This document shows positions 33,936-43,574 of a stretch of 64,000 nt of DNA, piece after piece. Position numbers and translations under genes: made by a program. Each line of letters opens with the position of its first letter. Position 1 is the first letter of the stretch. The notes beneath the pieces were generated by a model. It was not told the DNA's origin. It made no database searches and worked only from the letters and a program-made list of their open reading frames with translations. The stretch comes from Phocoenobacter uteri (GTDB lineage Bacteria > Pseudomonadota > Gammaproteobacteria > Enterobacterales > Pasteurellaceae), in contig NZ_UGTA01000001.1 in assembly GCF_900454895.1 (NCBI RefSeq), positions 1,550,001 to 1,614,000 of the forward strand. Direction: 5' to 3'.

Positions 33936-36278
33936 TTAATGATTCAACAAAAGAGCATCCCATACACTAGGCTGAGCATTTTTAACTGGTGCTGGTGCTT
34001 GGTGGCAGAAATTTTGCCCTTGCGTGACCCATACTGGAATTTTATTATTGCTATAACAATCCCAACTACCGTATTCATTGATACCAACCCATTGAATATG
34101 AGAAGATTCTGGAAGCTTAAATGGTGTCGCAAGTGCACGTTTGAGATAATGTTTATAAATAAATAAAGCCCCACTCGAACCCGTTAAATAGGTATCACTA
34201 TTATTATCCTTCCCAAGCCAAACTGTAGTAATATTTTTTCCATCAACTCCGACAAACCAAGTGTCTCTGGCATTATTTGTGGTACCCGTTTTCCCTGCTA
34301 GATTTAGATAACTATACTCTTTTTGCAAACTACGAGCCGTACCTCTTTTTACAACTTGCTGCATTGCATATAGTGTTTGAATACTCGCTTCTGGTGGTAA
34401 AATCTGAGTCGCTTGATGTATATCTGTTTGATAAATAACTTTCCCATTCTTAGATAAAATAGCATCAATGGTGCTTAACGGAATTTTCTTTCCTGCATTT
34501 GCAAGTACTTGATAAGATTTTGTGACCTCATAAGGTGAAATCGTATAAGAGCCAAGTAAGGTTGATGGATAAGGCGGAATTTTTGCCTCATCCCATCCCA
34601 TTGCTTTTTGGGTTGCAATCACATTGCCTAGCCCTACTTGCATACCAATATTAACGGTTGGAATATTCATTGAGCGAACCAACGCATCCATTAACATAAC
34701 AGAGCCACTAAAACGTTTATTGTAGTTACGAGGTTTCCAATCTGGGCTACCTTTCACTTTAATCGTAATCGGCTTATTCTCAATAGGTGTATTTAGACGA
34801 AAGCGGCTCGGATCTGAAAGTGCAATCGCATAAATAGAGGGTTTTACGAGTGAGCCTATCTGACGTTGAGCTGAGATAGCTCGGTTAAATCCAGCAAACT
34901 GTGTTTCAACGCCCCCCACTATTGCACGCACTTTTCCAGTATTATATTCTGCGATCACCATTGCCGCTTGCAAATCTTTTACTTTACGATGTGAATGCTC
35001 AAGTTGCGATACCCCATTGATCACCGCAATTTCTGCAACACGCTGTTGTGCACGATCTAAGGTCGTGAATATTTTTGAGCCAGCCAACTTATTAGAAATC
35101 TGTTTACCAAATTTTTGTTTTAATTCAAGGTTTAAAGCTTGCATAAACGCAGGTTGCTGGCGATATATTTTCCCTTTTGAACGAATACCAAGCGGACGTT
35201 CCGTCAACATTTTATATAATTCTTGATTGATAATTTTATTTTTCAATAACACGCTCAATACGATATTACGACGTTCTAGGGCATTATTGGGATTCCGCCA
35301 AGGATTATATAATGATGGACCTTTCACAATACCCACAAGTAATGCTTGCTGATCCAAACTAATTTCATTGATTGGACGTCCAAAATAAAATTTACTTGCT
35401 AATGCAAAACCGTGAATTTGATAATTACCATTTTGCCCCAGATAAATTTCATTCAAATACGTTTCTAAAATACGATTCTTACTGTAACGATAATCCAAAA
35501 TAATAGACATTAAAGCTTCATTTATTTTACGAACTAAAGACTTCTCACGGGTAAGAAATAAATTTTTAACTAACTGCTGTGTTAAAGTACTCCCCCCCTG
35601 AACTCGACGACCAGCTTTATAGTTGGTAATCAATGCTCGAGCAATCCCCAAAGGACTCACGCCTTCGTGTTCATAAAAATGCTTATCTTCTGTTAGCAAT
35701 AGTGCTTCAATCAGTAAACGAGGATAATGCTGCAAGCGGATTGCCTGACGATCTTCATCATCATCAGAATGTAGCATTGCGATCAATTTAGGATCGATCA
35801 AAAACTCACTAATAACTCGTCCTTGTACTAAATCTTCAATAATAGCTAAATTATTTTGATCAAAAATAAGACGAATAATACGCTGTGCTTCTGGCTTATT
35901 TGGAAAAGAAAATGCTCGGCGAAGCAAGGTAAGGCGATTCCCTTCAATTTTGAAATCACCAGGTGTCACCAATTGAGAAACTTCACGATAACCATTATCT
36001 AGTAGAATAAGTTTTATTTCTTCTAAACTTTTATGCTCATCTGTGCGAATCGTATCAATCTTAGAATAAATTTCAGCGGGCAGCTGCCAAATTTGCCCTT
36101 CCATTTTAGTGCGAATTTTACTGTCTAAATAGATACTATAAAAACAAAGACACACAAAACCAGTAAATATAAGTTTTAGCAAGGTGCTTACTATATATTT
36201 TTTAAAATTAAACTTTTTAGGTGTTTGCGTTTTTTTTGCAGCTTTTTTAGTTTTTGCTGATTTAGGTGGTTTTGCCAT
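33936..36278 (-). CDS. mrcB: Penicillin-binding protein 1B
   Basis: Bifunctional peptidoglycan synthase. A Lys-rich cytoplasmic N-terminus (about 1-28) is followed by one membrane anchor (about 30-50) and a UB2H-like region. The GT51 glycosyltransferase contains LLTEDKHFYEHEGVSP and GGSTLTQQLVKNLFL. The transpeptidase has the SxxK motif SLVK (Ser476), SMN and KTGTT. Length is 780 residues. RRVQGGSTLTQQ and the UB2H region support 1B rather than 1A. It shares a terminator with ulaD. Confidence 0.95.
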   Translation of the reverse strand: MAKPPKSAKTKKAAKKTQTPKKFNFKKYIVSTLLKLIFTGFVCLCFYSIYLDSKIRTKMEGQIWQLPAEIYSKIDTIRTDEHKSLEEIKLILLDNGYREVSQLVTPGDFKIEGNRLTLLRRAFSFPNKPEAQRIIRLIFDQNNLAIIEDLVQGRVISEFLIDPKLIAMLHSDDDEDRQAIRLQHYPRLLIEALLLTEDKHFYEHEGVSPLGIARALITNYKAGRRVQGGSTLTQQLVKNLFLTREKSLVRKINEALMSIILDYRYSKNRILETYLNEIYLGQNGNYQIHGFALASKFYFGRPINEISLDQQALLVGIVKGPSLYNPWRNPNNALERRNIVLSVLLKNKIINQELYKMLTERPLGIRSKGKIYRQQPAFMQALNLELKQKFGKQISNKLAGSKIFTTLDRAQQRVAEIAVINGVSQLEHSHRKVKDLQAAMVIAEYNTGKVRAIVGGVETQFAGFNRAISAQRQIGSLVKPSIYAIALSDPSRFRLNTPIENKPITIKVKGSPDWKPRNYNKRFSGSVMLMDALVRSMNIPTVNIGMQVGLGNVIATQKAMGWDEAKIPPYPSTLLGSYTISPYEVTKSYQVLANAGKKIPLSTIDAILSKNGKVIYQTDIHQATQILPPEASIQTLYAMQQVVKRGTARSLQKEYSYLNLAGKTGTTNNARDTWFVGVDGKNITTVWLGKDNNSDTYLTGSSGALFIYKHYLKRALATPFKLPESSHIQWVGINEYGSWDCYSNNKIPVWVTQGQNFCHQAPAPVKNAQPSVWDALLLNH

Positions 36279-36442
36279 TATATTACTCGCTATTTTTTGT
36301 TCATTTTAACGAATAAAGATTGAAAAGACAAAAAGAAATAAAAAAGCTATGCCAGATAAAACAAAGCGAATCATAACGATATTGGATATGATGAAAAATT
36401 GCAAAAAACCAATAAAATATGACCGCTTATAACATCACTCTT

Positions 36443-37357
36443 TTATCTTTTTCTAAACACAAGAGTCATTACAATTCCGATAATGACAAATACACCGCCC
36501 AAAATATGATACTGGTAAAGCCTTTCATCTAAAAGCAACACGCCACTTAAAATGGATAAAATTGGACTAAGATTATTTAATACCGCCATTTGTGACGCGG
36601 GAATTAACGGCAAAGCATAATTGGTTAAAAATGAGGTTAACACCGAGGATAAGATACCAAGATATAAAATTGACCAAACAAAATCCATATTCCCAAAAGG
36701 TGCAAAAAATTGATCTAATTTACCCGCTTGTAAATGGCTAGAAAATGCAACAAGATTAAATATCACACAAGCAATAAAAGTTATCCAAACGGTAATTTCA
36801 ATCGCAGTAAGTTTGGTGGTGGATCTTTTGCCAAGAATAATGTAACAGGTAAACGCAACCATTGAGAAAACAAGTAAAACAATACCTTGTAGATTATTGA
36901 TATTTCCTGAAAAATTACCTTTATTTAAGACGATATAGAGTACCCCAATAACGGATAACGCTATTCCAATTTTTTGTAACAAGGTTGTTTTTTCTTTTAA
37001 GAATATTTGGGCGAAAATCAATGTGATAATAGGTGATGTCGCAAAAATAATTCCTGCCTCTGATACCGAGCTATATTCCATTCCATAGGCTTGCAATAAA
37101 AAGAACAGCGAAGGATAAGAAATAGATAAAAGCAACAAGGTTTTGAGTTTGTTTTTATTTAGTTTTGGGATTTTTATGATGTTAAAAAGCCACAACAACA
37201 TAATGGTCGCAAAGGCAATGCTAAACCGATGGGCGAGTAAATCTATGGTGTTGGTATAATTTAAGGCGATTTTGATAAACATTAGGGATAGACCAATGAT
37301 AGAGGTCATTAAAAATAGCCCTAAATATGCCATTACAAGTTTTTTATTATTTTTCAT
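36443..37357 (-). CDS. EamA-family (DMT) transporter
   Basis: A 304-residue polytopic membrane protein with about ten hydrophobic helices in two EamA repeats. Family marks include a first-repeat segment with YSSVSEAGIIFATSPIITLIFA and a second-repeat segment with TNYALPLIPASQMAVLNNLSPILSIL. Substrate is not predictable; the family covers amino acid and metabolite exporters. It is downstream of rpiA on the same strand but separated by a strong hairpin. Confidence 0.85.
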   Translation of the reverse strand: MKNNKKLVMAYLGLFLMTSIIGLSLMFIKIALNYTNTIDLLAHRFSIAFATIMLLWLFNIIKIPKLNKNKLKTLLLLSISYPSLFFLLQAYGMEYSSVSEAGIIFATSPIITLIFAQIFLKEKTTLLQKIGIALSVIGVLYIVLNKGNFSGNINNLQGIVLLVFSMVAFTCYIILGKRSTTKLTAIEITVWITFIACVIFNLVAFSSHLQAGKLDQFFAPFGNMDFVWSILYLGILSSVLTSFLTNYALPLIPASQMAVLNNLSPILSILSGVLLLDERLYQYHILGGVFVIIGIVMTLVFRKR

Positions 37358-37372
37358 AGAGATAAAAATAAC

Positions 37373-37405
37373 GAGGATATTAGAAATTTATTTTCTAATA
37401 TCCTC
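37373..37405 (-). terminator. rpiA terminator
   Basis: GAGGATATTAGAAA (37373-37386) pairs with TTTCTAATATCCTC (37392-37405). Read leftward the stem is followed by GTTATTTTTATC. Confidence 0.78.
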
Positions 37406-37433
37406 AGACATTTAATTAAAAGAAAACGAGTGA

Positions 37434-38093
37434 TTACTCAATAATTTTCGCACCTTCTGGTGTTCCCACGATTGTTACATTTGCAAAACGTTGTGCAAAA
37501 ATACCGTTAGTGACTACACCTGCGATATTATTGATAGTATGTTCCATTTTAAGCGGTTCAATAATTTTAAAATTATACACATCTAAAATGATATTGCCGT
37601 TATCCGTTACCACTCCTTCACGATATTCAGGCGATCCACCAAGTGCGACAAGCTGACGAGCTACATAAGAACGAGCCATTGGGATCACTTCAACAGGCAA
37701 TGCAAAAGTTGAACCTAATACATCAACTTGTTTTGATTTATCCACAATACAGATAAATTTTTTGGCAAGTGAGCTGACAATTTTTTCACGAGTTAATGCC
37801 GCACCGCCACCTTTGATCATATAACCTTGTGGGGTAATTTCATCGGCACCATCAATGTAAACATCAAGCCCTGACACTTCATTAGCGTCAAAAACATCAA
37901 TACCTAATTCACGTAAACGTCTTTCTGATTCTTTTGACGCTGCCACTGCACCTTTAATCTGACCTTTCATTGAACCCAATGCGTCAATAAAACAGTTTAC
38001 CGTCGAGCCACTGCCTACGCCCACGATAGTATCCGCTTTTACATATTTTAACGCAGCTTGTGCCGCTTGTTTTTTCATTGAAAGTTGATCCAT
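37434..38093 (-). CDS. rpiA: Ribose-5-phosphate isomerase A
   Basis: Interconverts ribose 5-phosphate and ribulose 5-phosphate in the pentose phosphate pathway. A 219-residue RpiA with GVGSGSTV (about 21-28), VYIDGADEI and KGGGAALTREKI, the substrate-binding motifs. AGAGG lies before the ATG at 38093. It follows glmM after a 68-bp palindromic element, so it may be transcribed separately. Confidence 0.96.
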   Translation of the reverse strand: MDQLSMKKQAAQAALKYVKADTIVGVGSGSTVNCFIDALGSMKGQIKGAVAASKESERRLRELGIDVFDANEVSGLDVYIDGADEITPQGYMIKGGGAALTREKIVSSLAKKFICIVDKSKQVDVLGSTFALPVEVIPMARSYVARQLVALGGSPEYREGVVTDNGNIILDVYNFKIIEPLKMEHTINNIAGVVTNGIFAQRFANVTIVGTPEGAKIIE

Positions 38094-38120
38094 TATTTCT
38101 AACCTCTAAACACATCAAAT

Positions 38121-38188
38121 GTAGGGGCGTATTGCATACACCCAAATAAAAAAATGTAAATAAAAGGGCGTATGCAATACGCCCCTAC
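38121..38188. repeat. 68-bp palindromic intergenic element, copy 1
   Basis: The left arm (38121-38143, GTAGGGGCGTATTGCATAC...) and right arm (38166-38188, ...GTATGCAATACGCCCCTAC) are 23-base inverted repeats with one mismatch, around an A-rich 22-base loop. It lies between glmM and rpiA and resembles REP/MITE-type elements. A related copy of the same length is at 53257-53324. Confidence 0.75.
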
Positions 38189-38190
38189 AA

Positions 38191-39525
38191 CTAATTACGT
38201 TTTACCGCTTCTGCAATTTCAGTTGCACAGCTATGAGCAAGCTCACCATCAGCACATTCAACCATAACACGAATTAACGGTTCAGTACCTGATTTTCGCA
38301 ATAAAACTCGCCCTTTACCTTGCAAGCGTTGTTCCACGTTTTGTGTCACTTTTTGTACTTCTTCACTGGCAAGTGGATCAGTATCGCCACTAAACTTGAT
38401 GTTGATAAGTTCTTGCGGATAAAGTGGCACTGCCTCAGCAAGTTCATTTAAACTTAGTTTTTGAGCCGCCATTGCCGCTAAGACTTCTAGTGACGCAACA
38501 ATGCCGTCCCCTGTGGTATTTTTATCTAAGATAATAATATGCCCTGAGTTTTCCGCACCAAGTTTCCAGCCTTTTTCTTTTAACTGTTCTAGCACATAAC
38601 GGTCACCTACTTTGGCACGCACAAATGGAATCGCAAGGGTACGCAGTGCATTTTCTAAGCTCATATTACTCATCAATGTACCGACAACGCCACCTTTTAA
38701 TTTACCCGCACGCAATGCCTCGCGAGCAATAATAAAGATGATTTGGTCGCCATCAATTTTATTACCAAGATGATCCACCATAATCAAACGATCGCCGTCG
38801 CCATCATAAGCTAAACCAAGATCGGCGTTATGTTCAAGCACAGCTTCTTGTAATTGTTTTATATCCGTTGCACCCACGCCTTTATTGATATTCATACCAT
38901 TTGGCTTAGTACCAATTTCAATCACTTCTGCACCTAGCTCACGCATAACATTTGGTGCGATGTGGTAGGTTGCACCGTTCGCACAATCCACTACAATTTT
39001 ATAATCACTTAAATTTAAGTGTGAAGGGAAGGTGCTTTTGCAGAATTCAATATAACGTCCAGCGGCATCGGTAATTCGGCTTGCCATTCCTAGCTCCGCA
39101 GAATCCACACAATCCATTGGTTCATCAAGCATTGCCTCAATCGCCTCTTCCACTTCATCAGGTAATTTCTCGCCATTTGATGAGAAGAATTTAATTCCGT
39201 TATCGTCATAAGGATTATGGGAGGCAGAAATGACAATCCCTGCTTCTGCACGAAACGTACGAGTTAAATACGCAATCGCAGGGGTTGGCATAGGACCGGT
39301 AAATGCCACAGAAAGCCCTGCGGCTGAAAGTCCCGCTTCCAATGCGGCTTCAATCATATAGCCTGAAATACGGGTATCTTTACCGATTAAAATGCGTTTT
39401 GAACCTTGATTGGCTAATACTTTACCCGCAGCCCAACCTAATTTTAAGATGAACCTTGGCGTGATAGGATATTGCCCAACCTTGCCACGAATACCGTCTG
39501 TACCGAAATATTTACGGTCTGCCAT
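38191..39525 (-). CDS. glmM: Phosphoglucosamine mutase
   Basis: Makes glucosamine 1-phosphate for UDP-GlcNAc, feeding peptidoglycan and LPS. MADRKYFGTDGIRGKVG is the standard N-terminus. The phosphoserine loop is ISASHNPYDDNGIKFF with Ser102, the metal loop DGDGDRL near residue 241, and RKSGTEPLIRVM the phosphate-binding site. Length is 444 residues. GAGGG precedes the ATG. It lies 16 bases after the slyD stop; in E. coli glmM follows folP, so this context differs. Confidence 0.97.
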   Translation of the reverse strand: MADRKYFGTDGIRGKVGQYPITPRFILKLGWAAGKVLANQGSKRILIGKDTRISGYMIEAALEAGLSAAGLSVAFTGPMPTPAIAYLTRTFRAEAGIVISASHNPYDDNGIKFFSSNGEKLPDEVEEAIEAMLDEPMDCVDSAELGMASRITDAAGRYIEFCKSTFPSHLNLSDYKIVVDCANGATYHIAPNVMRELGAEVIEIGTKPNGMNINKGVGATDIKQLQEAVLEHNADLGLAYDGDGDRLIMVDHLGNKIDGDQIIFIIAREALRAGKLKGGVVGTLMSNMSLENALRTLAIPFVRAKVGDRYVLEQLKEKGWKLGAENSGHIIILDKNTTGDGIVASLEVLAAMAAQKLSLNELAEAVPLYPQELINIKFSGDTDPLASEEVQKVTQNVEQRLQGKGRVLLRKSGTEPLIRVMVECADGELAHSCATEIAEAVKRN

Positions 39526-39541
39526 TTTCTAGCCCTCAGTC

Positions 39542-40147
39542 TTAGTGTTTACAACCGCAGCCACAACCGCCTTCTTTTTTCTCTTTCTTTTCTGCTTTTT
39601 CTTCATCGCTATGGCAATGACCGTGTCCGCCACAACATTCGTGTTCTTCTTCGTCGTGGTCGTGTCCACAACAGCCACCACCGTGCTGATGAATATGACC
39701 GTGAGCAATTTCTTCTTCTGTTGCTGCACGTACTGCAACGATTTCAACGCTGAATAATAATTCTTGTCCTGCTAACATATGGTTACCGTCAACCACCACT
39801 TCAGTTTCATCCACTTCAGTAATCACAACAGGCAATGGGCCAATATCCGTATCTGCGATAAAACGCATACCTACTTCTAATTCATCAACGCCTTGGAATA
39901 CGTCTTTTGGTACACGTTGTACCATATCTTCATTGTATTCACCGTAACCTTCTTCTGGTTTTACACGCACTTCAAATGTATCGCCAACAGCTTTACCTTC
40001 TAACGCATTCTCTAAACCAACAACAAGGTTTTGATGACCGTGTAAATAGTCTAACGGTTGATTAACTGGTGCTTCATCAACTAATACACCTTCTTGAGTA
40101 CGAACTTGGTAAGCAATGCTTGGTACGGTATTTTTAGTAATTTTCAT
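39542..40147 (-). CDS. slyD: FKBP-type peptidyl-prolyl isomerase SlyD
   Basis: Cytoplasmic prolyl isomerase, chaperone and metallochaperone. The FKBP domain with an inserted flap (about 1-145) contains LDYLHGHQNLVVGLENALEGK. The C-terminal tail (about 150-201) is extremely rich in His, Cys and Glu: HGHIHQHGGGCCGHDHDEEE, then CCGGHGHC and a final CGCGCKH. This tail would bind Ni2+, Zn2+ or Cu+. Length is 201 residues. The repetitive tail creates open frames on the other strand, which are not genes. Confidence 0.95.
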   Translation of the reverse strand: MKITKNTVPSIAYQVRTQEGVLVDEAPVNQPLDYLHGHQNLVVGLENALEGKAVGDTFEVRVKPEEGYGEYNEDMVQRVPKDVFQGVDELEVGMRFIADTDIGPLPVVITEVDETEVVVDGNHMLAGQELLFSVEIVAVRAATEEEIAHGHIHQHGGGCCGHDHDEEEHECCGGHGHCHSDEEKAEKKEKKEGGCGCGCKH

Positions 40148-40247
40148 TAGGGATTCCTTTATTTAAGTAAAAAATTGTGGGTATTGTAACGTTTTAATGG
40201 GCGTTAGAGAATGCCAAAATAAAAAAAGTTCACTTTATTTTTAAGAC

Positions 40248-40730
40248 TTAGCTCATAGGAAATGAAAAATCGTGTAAAAACAACTCTTTGATTTCTAAAG
40301 GATAGCCATCAAGTAATAAGGTTGAACAACGGGCATACAAGCCAGTTTTTGGGTCTTGTGTCCATTCTAGGCTAAGACGTTGAGGATTTTGAGGAAAGAG
40401 CCATAAGCCAATAGCTTCATTACCAAAGGTTAAAATATCTTGGGCGACATTTTCAATAGTTTGTTGAGGAAAAATGGTTTGGGCAAAAATAATGGGGTTG
40501 CCGTCGCCGAGTAGCATAACATCTCGTTGCCAATAAGCGGTCGGATTTTTTTCATCTTTTGCAAACCAGTTTTGGGAAAGAATTTCTACCGTGACATCTT
40601 TATAATGTTGCTGTAATTTCAAGGTTAAGGAGTCTTGGTGCATTAACCAATCTTTGTGTGAGTCAGATAATGTACTGTCATCACTTTGCCAGTGAGCTTG
40701 TGCAAGTATGTTTGCATAAAGTGTATTCAT
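40248..40730 (-). CDS. ubiC: Chorismate lyase UbiC
   Basis: Converts chorismate to 4-hydroxybenzoate, first step of ubiquinone synthesis. A 160-residue protein; YWQRDVMLLGDGNPIIFAQTIFP matches the RDV-L-GDG-P---A-T-IP signature, with the conserved Arg binding product. DSLTLKLQQH near residue 33 corresponds to the N-terminal SLT motif. ubiA does not follow. A later ubiquinone gene, ubiD, lies 11 kb away. Confidence 0.85.
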   Translation of the reverse strand: MNTLYANILAQAHWQSDDSTLSDSHKDWLMHQDSLTLKLQQHYKDVTVEILSQNWFAKDEKNPTAYWQRDVMLLGDGNPIIFAQTIFPQQTIENVAQDILTFGNEAIGLWLFPQNPQRLSLEWTQDPKTGLYARCSTLLLDGYPLEIKELFLHDFSFPMS

Positions 40731-40741
40731 ACTATTATAAA

Positions 40742-40770
40742 TAAGCGGTTACATTTTTATTAAAATTTGC
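40742..40770 (+). repeat. DNA uptake signal sequence upstream of ubiC
   Basis: TAAGCGGTTACATTTTTATT followed by AAAATTTGC fits core and tail of the Apl USS. Confidence 0.65.
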
Positions 40771-40782
40771 AAAAATGAAAAT

Positions 40783-40820
40783 AAATCTGTATCTCAATAT
40801 CATCATTAAGATACAGATTT
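40783..40820 (-). terminator. atp operon terminator
   Basis: AAATCTGTATCT (40783-40794) pairs perfectly with AGATACAGATTT (40809-40820). Read leftward it continues into ATTTTCATTTTTG. Confidence 0.75.
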
Positions 40821-40831
40821 TATTTTTAAAA

Positions 40832-41251
40832 TTAACGTTTGTTCATCAACTTAGAATTTGTTAGCTCATAAACACGTAATTTTGCGATTTCTTTGGCAAG
40901 TTTCGCCGCTAAGTCCACGTTATTTTGTTTTGCGAGATTTTCTTCTGCTTGACGTTTCGCTTCAAGGATACGTTGTTGATCCAACTCATCACCTCGAATT
41001 GCTACATCAGCCAGTACGGTTACCATATTTGGTTGTACTTCTAAAAATCCACCTGAAACATAAATTGCTTCTTCGCTGTTATCTGCAAGTGTGTATTTTA
41101 CCATTCCCGGTTTGATTGCGGTGAGTAAAGGGGTATGCCCTGCATACACCCCTAATTCTCCATCAATCCCTGAAACACGAACACTTGTAATTTTGCCTGA
41201 GAATATTTTACTTTCTGCACTTACGACAGTCAGTTCAAATTCAGTCGCCAT
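40832..41251 (-). CDS. atpC: ATP synthase F1 epsilon subunit
   Basis: Central-stalk subunit that can inhibit ATPase activity. 139 residues, with an N-terminal beta sandwich (SGIDGELGVYAGHTPLLTAIKPG) and a C-terminal helical hairpin. AAGGAG precedes the ATG. It is last of the atpIBEFHAGDC operon and followed by the terminator. Confidence 0.97.
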   Translation of the reverse strand: MATEFELTVVSAESKIFSGKITSVRVSGIDGELGVYAGHTPLLTAIKPGMVKYTLADNSEEAIYVSGGFLEVQPNMVTVLADVAIRGDELDQQRILEAKRQAEENLAKQNNVDLAAKLAKEIAKLRVYELTNSKLMNKR

Positions 41252-41289
41252 ATCTTGTTCTCCTTATGCCCTATTGGTTTAGGGAACAA

Positions 41290-42666
41290 TTACATTTTTT
41301 TCGCTCTTTCAATAACATCGTCAATAGAACCAGCCATATAGAATGCCTGTTCTGGAATGTCATCAAACTCACCGTCTAAGATACCTTTAAAGCCACGAAT
41401 GGTTTCTTTTAATGGTACATATTTACCCGCTGAACCGGTAAATACTTCTGCAACGAAGAATGGTTGTGATAAGAAACGTTCAATCTTACGTGCACGAGAT
41501 ACCACTAATTTATCTTCTTCTGATAATTCGTCCATACCTAGAATCGCGATGATGTCTTTCAACTCTTTATAGCGTTGTAATGTTCCTTGTACACCACGAG
41601 CTACGTCGTAATGCTCTTGACCGATTACTTGTGGATCTAATTGGCGTGACGTTGAATCTAATGGATCAACGGCTGGGTAGATACCAAGTGATGCAATGTT
41701 ACGGCTTAATACCACTGTTGAGTCTAAGTGAGCGAAGGTTGTCGCTGGCGATGGGTCAGTTAAGTCATCGGCTGGTACATATACCGCTTGGATTGACGTA
41801 ATTGATCCTGTCTTAGTTGAAGTGATACGCTCTTGGAGTACACCCATTTCTTCTGCAAGTGTTGGTTGGTAACCTACCGCAGATGGCATACGACCTAAAA
41901 GTGCGGATACTTCTGTTCCCGCTAGGGTATAACGATAGATATTATCCACGAAGAATAATACGTCACGACCTTCGTCACGGAATTTTTCTGCCATTGTTAA
42001 ACCAGTCAATGCAACACGTAAACGGTTACCTGGTGGCTCGTTCATTTGACCATAAACCAGTGATACTTTATCTAATACGTTAGAATCTGTCATTTCGTGG
42101 TAGAAGTCGTTACCCTCACGAGTACGTTCCCCAACCCCTGCGAATACAGAGTAACCTGAGTGTTCAATCGCAATATTACGGATTAACTCCATCATATTTA
42201 CAGTTTTACCTACACCGGCACCACCGAATAAACCAACTTTACCCCCTTTTGCAAAAGGACAGATTAAGTCGATTACTTTGATACCAGTTTCAAGTAATTC
42301 TGTGCTATTTGATTGATCTTCGTAGCTTGGTGCTTCACGATGGATAGACCAGCGTTCTTCTTCGCCGATATCACCTTTTTCATCGATTGGATCACCTAAT
42401 ACGTTCATAATACGACCCAAGGTTTGTGTTCCTACTGGAACTTGGATTGGGTTATTTGTATTGATTGCTTCTAAGCCACGTTTTAAACCATCTGATGTAC
42501 CAAGTGCAATACAACGTACTACACCACCACCTAATTGTTGTTGAACTTCAAGGGTTAAACCTGCCGATTCAACTTTTAAGGCGTCATATACTTTTGGTAC
42601 TGAATCTTGTGGAAACTCAACATCGATTACCGCACCGATGATTTGGACTATTTTTCCAGTTGCCAT
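41290..42666 (-). CDS. atpD: ATP synthase F1 beta subunit
   Basis: Catalytic subunit of F1. The Walker A motif is GGAGVGKTVNM (about 148-158), followed by AGVGERTREGNDFY with the catalytic Glu, and VLFFVDNIYRYTLAGTEVSALLGRMPSAVGYQPTL. 458 residues, full length. AGAGGAACGGTA precedes the ATG. Confidence 0.98.
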   Translation of the reverse strand: MATGKIVQIIGAVIDVEFPQDSVPKVYDALKVESAGLTLEVQQQLGGGVVRCIALGTSDGLKRGLEAINTNNPIQVPVGTQTLGRIMNVLGDPIDEKGDIGEEERWSIHREAPSYEDQSNSTELLETGIKVIDLICPFAKGGKVGLFGGAGVGKTVNMMELIRNIAIEHSGYSVFAGVGERTREGNDFYHEMTDSNVLDKVSLVYGQMNEPPGNRLRVALTGLTMAEKFRDEGRDVLFFVDNIYRYTLAGTEVSALLGRMPSAVGYQPTLAEEMGVLQERITSTKTGSITSIQAVYVPADDLTDPSPATTFAHLDSTVVLSRNIASLGIYPAVDPLDSTSRQLDPQVIGQEHYDVARGVQGTLQRYKELKDIIAILGMDELSEEDKLVVSRARKIERFLSQPFFVAEVFTGSAGKYVPLKETIRGFKGILDGEFDDIPEQAFYMAGSIDDVIERAKKM

Positions 42667-42683
42667 TACCGTTCCTCTTTTTA

Positions 42684-43550
42684 TTAAATTGCCGCAGCAC
42701 CTGCAACAATTTCATTTAACTCATTTGTAATGCTTGCTTGACGAGCTTTGTTATACACTAATTGTAAATCATCAATCAATGTACCTGCATTATCTGTTGC
42801 TGCTTTCATTGCTACCATTCGCGCTGCTTGTTCAGAAGCGAGATTATCCACCACTGCTTGGTAAACTTGGGATTCAAGATAACGTGTCATTAATGAATCT
42901 AATAATACTTCTGGATCTGGTTCATAAATATAGTCCCATAATCCGTTGTTACTTAGATCATCGTTATCCAGTTTTGGTAATGGAAGTAGTTGTTCAATTA
43001 CAGGTTCTTGTGCCATCGTGTTTACAAAGCGGTTAAACGCAATATAAACAGCGTCAATTTCGCCTTTACGATAAGCCTCAATCATTGTATTTACTGAACC
43101 GACTAGCTGTTCCATTTGTGGATTATCACCTAAGCCTGTAATTTGGCTTGTTACTTTTAACCCTGTTGGTTTAAAGAACGCCACAGACTTTGAACCCACT
43201 AAACCAAGTTCAACACTAACGTTTTTGTCTTTCCACGCTTTTAACTCACCTAAAGTCGCTTTAAATAAGTTGATGTTAAGACCGCCACATAAGCCACGAT
43301 CCGTAGAAACAATTAAATATCCTACATTTTTTACATCACGTTGAACCAAAAACGGGTGCTTATAACCAATGCTTCCTTTCGCAATATGGCTGATCACTTT
43401 ACGTATCATTTCTGAATACGGACGTGACGCAGACATACGCTCTTGCGTTTTACGCATTTTAGAGGTAGCAACCATTTCCATTGCTTTTGTGATCTTTTGG
43501 GTATTCTGAACACTTGCAATTTTGGTTCTTATCTCTTTAGCACCTGCCAT
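42684..43550 (-). CDS. atpG: ATP synthase F1 gamma subunit
   Basis: Rotor shaft. 288 residues, with MAGAKEIRTKIASVQNTQKITKAMEMVATSKMRK at the N-terminus, STDRGLCGGLN in the middle and a C-terminal ATDNAGTLIDDLQLVYNKARQASITNELNEIVAGAAA helix. Located between atpA and atpD. Confidence 0.98.
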   Translation of the reverse strand: MAGAKEIRTKIASVQNTQKITKAMEMVATSKMRKTQERMSASRPYSEMIRKVISHIAKGSIGYKHPFLVQRDVKNVGYLIVSTDRGLCGGLNINLFKATLGELKAWKDKNVSVELGLVGSKSVAFFKPTGLKVTSQITGLGDNPQMEQLVGSVNTMIEAYRKGEIDAVYIAFNRFVNTMAQEPVIEQLLPLPKLDNDDLSNNGLWDYIYEPDPEVLLDSLMTRYLESQVYQAVVDNLASEQAARMVAMKAATDNAGTLIDDLQLVYNKARQASITNELNEIVAGAAAI

Positions 43551-43574
43551 TTTTATTCTCCGCTAAAGTTTAAC

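Noticed and set aside
39472..39757. Open frames opposite the slyD tail
   Set aside because: They arise from the repetitive His/Cys/Glu codons of the SlyD metal-binding tail. No ribosome sites and no independent composition.
40190..40247. Terminator after slyD leader region (AAAATAAA/TTTATTTT)
   Set aside because: A low-complexity A/T repeat with no GC pairs; not called.
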